Shown here: one piece after another, positions 60,859-64,000 of the stretch
Layout: the number at the start of each line of letters is the position of its first letter
Position numbering within the stretch: position 1 is the first letter of the stretch
Assembly (NCBI RefSeq): GCF_004151485.1
Contig: NZ_SBFF01000002.1
Location: 310,001-374,000, forward strand
Direction of reading: 5' to 3'
Origin: Sphingosinicella sp. CPCC 101087
GTDB lineage: Bacteria; Pseudomonadota; Alphaproteobacteria; Sphingomonadales; Sphingomonadaceae
Length of the DNA: 64,000 nucleotides
Notes under the pieces: model-generated
What the model saw: only the letters and a program-made list of their open reading frames with translations
What the model was told of the DNA's origin: nothing
The model's database searches: none
Position numbers and translations under genes: made by a program

Positions 60859-61740
60859 TCATGGACGAGGTGTCGATCCCCGGCCGGCGCGGGATTCCGT
60901 TAGCGCCCTTGTCAGCGCCTCGACGATGGCCTCGTGGCGCTCGCGGCCCCGCCTGGCGTCGGCGCGGGCGGGGTCGCCGACATAGCCGTCCGGCGTGATA
61001 CGCCGGGCCTCCTCGCCGCCGGTCCGCCAGCGGGCGAGCCTTTCCGGATCGAGTTCGGCCGGCGGCAGCCGACGCGCAATGTCGGTCCGGACCGTCTCCG
61101 GCCGGATCGCCAGCATTGCCGAGGTCTCGTCCTCGCCGGCGTGGAGGTCGGGGAAGGCTGGGCTTTTCGTCGGCAGCTCCACCCGCACGATGGTTGGTCC
61201 GGTCAGTCCGAGACGGTCCGCAAGCACCGTCGGAGCGAGGAAGCGGACCCGCAAACCGGCCGCGTCAGCCCGCCGCACCGCCTCGGATATGGTCCGGACA
61301 TGGGCGGCGTCCCAATGGCCTGTGAGGCAATAGACCTCGCGGAAGCCGGCCGCCTCGAGGCTGGCGAACACGTCCTCCATCAACCCGGCCATGATCTCGG
61401 GGCGGATGTTGATCGACCCGGGAAAGGCGCCGGTGACGTGATTGACGCCCCAGAAATAGGGCGGAAGCGTCACGCTCTCGATGCCCTGCTGGCGCAGGCG
61501 GCCCGCGACGCCCGCCAGTTGTGCCTGCGGGATGTAGACATCGGTGGCCAGGGGAAGGTGCGGTCCGTGCTGCTCGAGCGCGCCGAGCGCCCACAGCACG
61601 ACCGCGCCGCGCTGCGCGGCGGCCGACAGCTCGACATGGCTGAGTTCGCCGGCCGTCCCGGCGAACAGGGCCGCTGCCGGCTCCGAAGGCGCCGGACTGG
61701 CCAGGGCGACCGTTGCAGCGAGAAGGGCGTGGAACGACAT
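60859..61740 (-). CDS. Creatininase-family protein with signal peptide
   Basis: 293 residues. An N-terminal signal (L-L-A-A-T-V-A-L-A-S) is followed by the creatininase domain with G-A-L-E-Q-H-G-P-H-L-P-L-A-T-D, T-G-H-W-D and H-A-G-E-D-E-T-S, which provide metal ligands. The family hydrolyses cyclic amides or, as in MftE, cuts peptides. Export of such a protein is less common. Substrate unknown. Confidence 0.75.
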   Translation of the reverse strand: MSFHALLAATVALASPAPSEPAAALFAGTAGELSHVELSAAAQRGAVVLWALGALEQHGPHLPLATDVYIPQAQLAGVAGRLRQQGIESVTLPPYFWGVNHVTGAFPGSINIRPEIMAGLMEDVFASLEAAGFREVYCLTGHWDAAHVRTISEAVRRADAAGLRVRFLAPTVLADRLGLTGPTIVRVELPTKSPAFPDLHAGEDETSAMLAIRPETVRTDIARRLPPAELDPERLARWRTGGEEARRITPDGYVGDPARADARRGRERHEAIVEALTRALTESRAGRGSTPRP

Positions 61741-62399
61741 CGGCTTACTCCTGACAGAGCGGCATGGCGCCGTCTTGAACCTATCGGCCAGCCGGGACGG
61801 GTCGGCTCGGGACGGATGAGCTGACGAGCGGCCTTCGAAACAGCGTCAGGCGGAGGCTGGCTTCGGCTCGCGGGCCGGGCTCCCGCAACACAGCGGTGGC
61901 ACCTAGCGCGACAAGCGCGACCACCTCAAGACGCCCAAGGCGCGTGCGGTAACTTTGATCAAGGGCATGGGGGGCCGGCCGGACCCGTGCCGCCCTGCCG
62001 GACGCACGGTAATCTTTCCGCCCTGCCTGTCCCGATTCGGCTCAGTCTTGCCCGCCCGCCCAGATTTCCTCGGCCAGGTTGCGCAAGTATCGATCGTTTC
62101 ACGTCGCGTACCCCATGTCGGGGATGCGATACCGTAAAAGCCGCACTAAGATTTTGTTAACGATCCGGGCACCCGCTCTTCGCGCTGCGCCTCATCCACG
62201 CGCGAGCGTCGTACGGGAAGCTTGGATCGGATCGTCGCCGGGGGCCTGGGCGACGATGAACTATCTGCAGGCCAAGAATGCCAGCCGGTCGAGTGGCAGC
62301 TCGGGCGGGTGGTTCAAGGGATGCTCGAGCAAGCGCCCTGCGACCGCGGCGCGTCAACGCCTCGGCCGTTCAGCTTGCCATATGAGGGAAGGCACAAAG
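61741..62399. other. Long intergenic region upstream of curlin-repeat gene
   Basis: About 660 bases with no convincing gene on either strand. Around 62130-62165 there is a locally AT-rich patch with GATTTTGTTAACGAT that could hold the promoter. The final 25 bases have a strong AGGGAAGG ribosome site. Confidence 0.4.
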
Positions 62400-63566
62400 A
62401 TGAAGCGCAGCATTTACACAACCGTATCCGCACTTGCCCTGTTCTCGGCCGCTCCGGCGCTGGCCCAGAATAACGGCTCTTCCGTCAACCAGGACGGCAC
62501 CGCCAACGAGGCGGTCGTCGGCCAGTCCGGCTCTGGCGCCTCCTCGGAGGTGAACCAACTCGGCACCAACAATCTCGCCACTGTCAGCCAGAGCGGCTCC
62601 GGCGCCAGCGCGACGATCAATCAGGGCGGCGAGCCCAATGCCGGCGAGCAGACGCGCTTCGGCATGTCGGGCATCTATGAGAGCAGCGGCGCCGAAGCGA
62701 CCGTGACGCAGGCCTCGGCCGCCGTTGCGACCGTCGATCAGATCGCGGTCGACGGCGGCGCTACCCGCGAGGTGGAGGCCATCGTCAGTCAGGACGGAAA
62801 TGCCGGCGGGTCGACCGCCGCAATCCGGCAGCGCCTCAGCGGCTCGGCCGATGCGACGATCGAGCAGAGCGGCGGCGACAACCAGTCGACCATCCTGCAA
62901 TATCAGGGCAATCACTCCGCCCTCAACCTGCAGAGCGGGGAAGCGAATCAGTCGACGATCGACCAGGGCGGTTCGAACACGTCGGCCACCGTCATTCAGT
63001 CGGGTGACCGCGGCCGTTCGAACGTCTTCATCTTCGGCAATAATGACGGCGTCTATGTCGAGCAGCTGGGCGAGGACAATGTGTCCGATGTCGGCCAGTA
63101 CGGCACCTCGAACGGCACGGCCAACGTCTACCAGGCCGGCGCCCGCAACACCTCGAATGTCGCTCAGGGCGAACAGAGCTATGCCGAAGTCGACCAGCTC
63201 GGCACCGACGGGACATCGGGAATCAGCCAGCAGTATGGCGACACGGCCCGGGTGACCCAGACGGCCGACTCGGATAATGCCAGCTCGAGCATCACCCAGA
63301 CCGGCGGGTGGTTCTTCCACGACAATGAAGCCACCGTCACGCAAGGCGGCATCGGCGTCCAGTCCACCATCCTGCAGGACGGATCGGGCATGAGCGCGAC
63401 CGTCACGCAGGAAGGCGTGGGTTCGATCTCCGACATCGCCCAGACCGGCAGCGGTCACAGCGCGACGGTGAGCCAGTATTCGGACGGCAACGTCTCCGAC
63501 GTCATGCAGTCTGGAACCGGCAACAGCGCCACCGTGACGCAGGGCACTGCCCCGATCGGAACCTGA
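62400..63566 (+). CDS. Secreted curlin-repeat protein (functional-amyloid type)
   Basis: 388 residues. Signal peptide about 1-22 (A-L-A), then nearly the whole chain is made of about 29 short units of roughly 11 residues with the form V-x-Q-x-G-x-x-N/G-x-A-T, for example V-N-Q-L-G-T-N-N-L-A-T and V-T-Q-E-G-V-G-S-I-S-D. This is the strand-turn pattern of CsgA/CsgB curlin repeats; E. coli CsgA has about ten such strands, so this chain is nearly three times longer. It is rich in Gln, Ser, Gly and Thr and nearly free of Lys. Probably secreted and matrix-forming. No csgG, csgE or csgF-like gene is in the window. Confidence 0.78.
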   Translation: MKRSIYTTVSALALFSAAPALAQNNGSSVNQDGTANEAVVGQSGSGASSEVNQLGTNNLATVSQSGSGASATINQGGEPNAGEQTRFGMSGIYESSGAEATVTQASAAVATVDQIAVDGGATREVEAIVSQDGNAGGSTAAIRQRLSGSADATIEQSGGDNQSTILQYQGNHSALNLQSGEANQSTIDQGGSNTSATVIQSGDRGRSNVFIFGNNDGVYVEQLGEDNVSDVGQYGTSNGTANVYQAGARNTSNVAQGEQSYAEVDQLGTDGTSGISQQYGDTARVTQTADSDNASSSITQTGGWFFHDNEATVTQGGIGVQSTILQDGSGMSATVTQEGVGSISDIAQTGSGHSATVSQYSDGNVSDVMQSGTGNSATVTQGTAPIGT

Positions 63567-63581
63567 TCGCGCTGATCATCG

Positions 63582-63609
63582 ACGGCCGGCGTCTTCGGAC
63601 GCCGGCCGT
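63582..63609 (+). terminator. Intrinsic terminator with UUCG tetraloop
   Basis: A perfect 12-bp stem (ACGGCCGGCGTC with GACGCCGGCCGT) closes a TTCG loop, followed by TTCGATTT. It starts 15 bases after the curlin-repeat stop. Confidence 0.85.
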
Positions 63610-63694
63610 TTCGATTTGCGGTCGCGACCGTTCTTCTGGCCCGCCCTGCTCATTGAGAACTCACTTCCACGCCAGATGCGTCGAGCTTGGCTGC

Positions 63695-64000
63695 CTAATC
63701 CGCGGCGTTCACGTAGCGATGCATGACGTGCAATCCCACGAGACCGTCCGTGGGGTGGTCGAAGGCCTCGGGAACGGTGCCGACGACCGAGAAGCCGAGG
63801 TCCTTCCAGAGACGGACTGCGGCGCTGTTGACCTCGACAACGGCATTGAACTGCATCGCGAGGAAGCCTTCTTCGCGAGCCCACGAAAGCGCGTACTGGC
63901 CGAGCGCACGGCCTACGCCGCGGCCGCGTGCATGCTCGGCCACCATGAAGCTCGCAGTCGCCACATGGGAGCCCGGGCCACCCCTGTTGCGCCCCATCTT
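63695..64000 (-). CDS. GNAT-family N-acetyltransferase (5' end outside window)
   Basis: 102 codons are visible, the frame being open at the right edge, so only the C-terminal part is here. The acetyl-CoA motif V-A-E-H-A-R-G-R-G-V-G-R-A-L-G and the following F-N-A-V-V-E-V-N-S-A-A-V-R-L-W block are typical of GNAT enzymes. The acceptor is unknown. An ATG at 63997 is internal to the domain and is not the true start. Confidence 0.82.
   Translation of the reverse strand, partial: KMGRNRGGPGSHVATASFMVAEHARGRGVGRALGQYALSWAREEGFLAMQFNAVVEVNSAAVRLWKDLGFSVVGTVPEAFDHPTDGLVGLHVMHRYVNAAD

Noticed and set aside
62370-63458. Minus-strand open frame opposite the curlin-repeat gene
   Set aside because: Its regularity is only the reverse reading of the repeats; no signal, start site or family match.

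Overview
The window is high-GC, densely coded DNA and reads as chromosome of a sphingomonad-type alphaproteobacterium. The grounds are four gene products of the TonB-receptor/PepSY type, a pcoA/copB copper locus with a CueR-like regulator, Tat-exported small proteins, a lignostilbene-dioxygenase/LigW/VanA-type catabolic set and B3 metallo-beta-lactamase. I see no rRNA, tRNA, IS element, phage gene or CRISPR array. Gene functions are read from motifs and remembered family resemblance; no search was run.

Region 1 (1-17.5 kb, nearly all minus strand, running off the left edge) looks like one D-amino-acid/D-peptide scavenging locus. It encodes four serine hydrolases of the class C beta-lactamase/DD-peptidase fold, an N-acyl-D-amino-acid deacylase relative, a YkvI-like permease, a DUF1611 protein matching D-glutamate N-acetyltransferase DgcN, a TonB receptor, an M19 dipeptidase, a POT-type peptide transporter and an enolase-superfamily enzyme matching N-acetyl-D-glutamate racemase DgcA. 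A divergent XRE-cupin regulator sits at the head, over a 13-bp palindrome that overlaps a promoter. A suggested flow is: receptor import, periplasmic hydrolysis, POT/YkvI uptake, then D-Glu to L-Glu through N-acetyl intermediates.

Region 2 (17.7-31.4 kb) is mixed. It holds a DUF1993 protein, a sugar O-acetyltransferase, a hemerythrin-like protein, a one-polypeptide fusion of a FixJ-type regulator with a PAS histidine kinase, a siderophore-type TonB receptor plus PepSY protein behind a Fur-like box, a LysR regulator divergent from a B3 metallo-beta-lactamase with an altered zinc ligand, an alpha/beta hydrolase, a cyclopropane-fatty-acid synthase and a globin-like protein.

Region 3 (31.5-42.9 kb) carries a trio of small exported proteins (MliC-like, META, crystallin-like), an Rnk-like protein, a Rap1a/Tai-like protein, an inositol-monophosphatase family enzyme and a full copper-resistance locus (cueR, P-type ATPase, two small secreted His/Cys proteins, multicopper oxidase, His-rich CopB, Cu/Zn SOD).

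Region 4 (43.1-60 kb) appears to be an aromatic catabolism block. A tightly overlapping plus-strand operon encodes aldehyde dehydrogenase, carotenoid/lignostilbene-type oxygenase, LigW-like amidohydrolase, Rieske oxygenase and two NTF2-like proteins. After a yczR/yczE-like pair come a frameshifted MFS transporter, a TonB receptor, a double-domain MarR regulator, an NTF2 gene remnant, DUF3237, a GMC oxidoreductase and two related small proteins.

Region 5 (60-64 kb) has an I78-type inhibitor, an exported creatininase-family protein, a long curlin-repeat protein ending at a UUCG terminator, and a GNAT acetyltransferase cut by the right edge.
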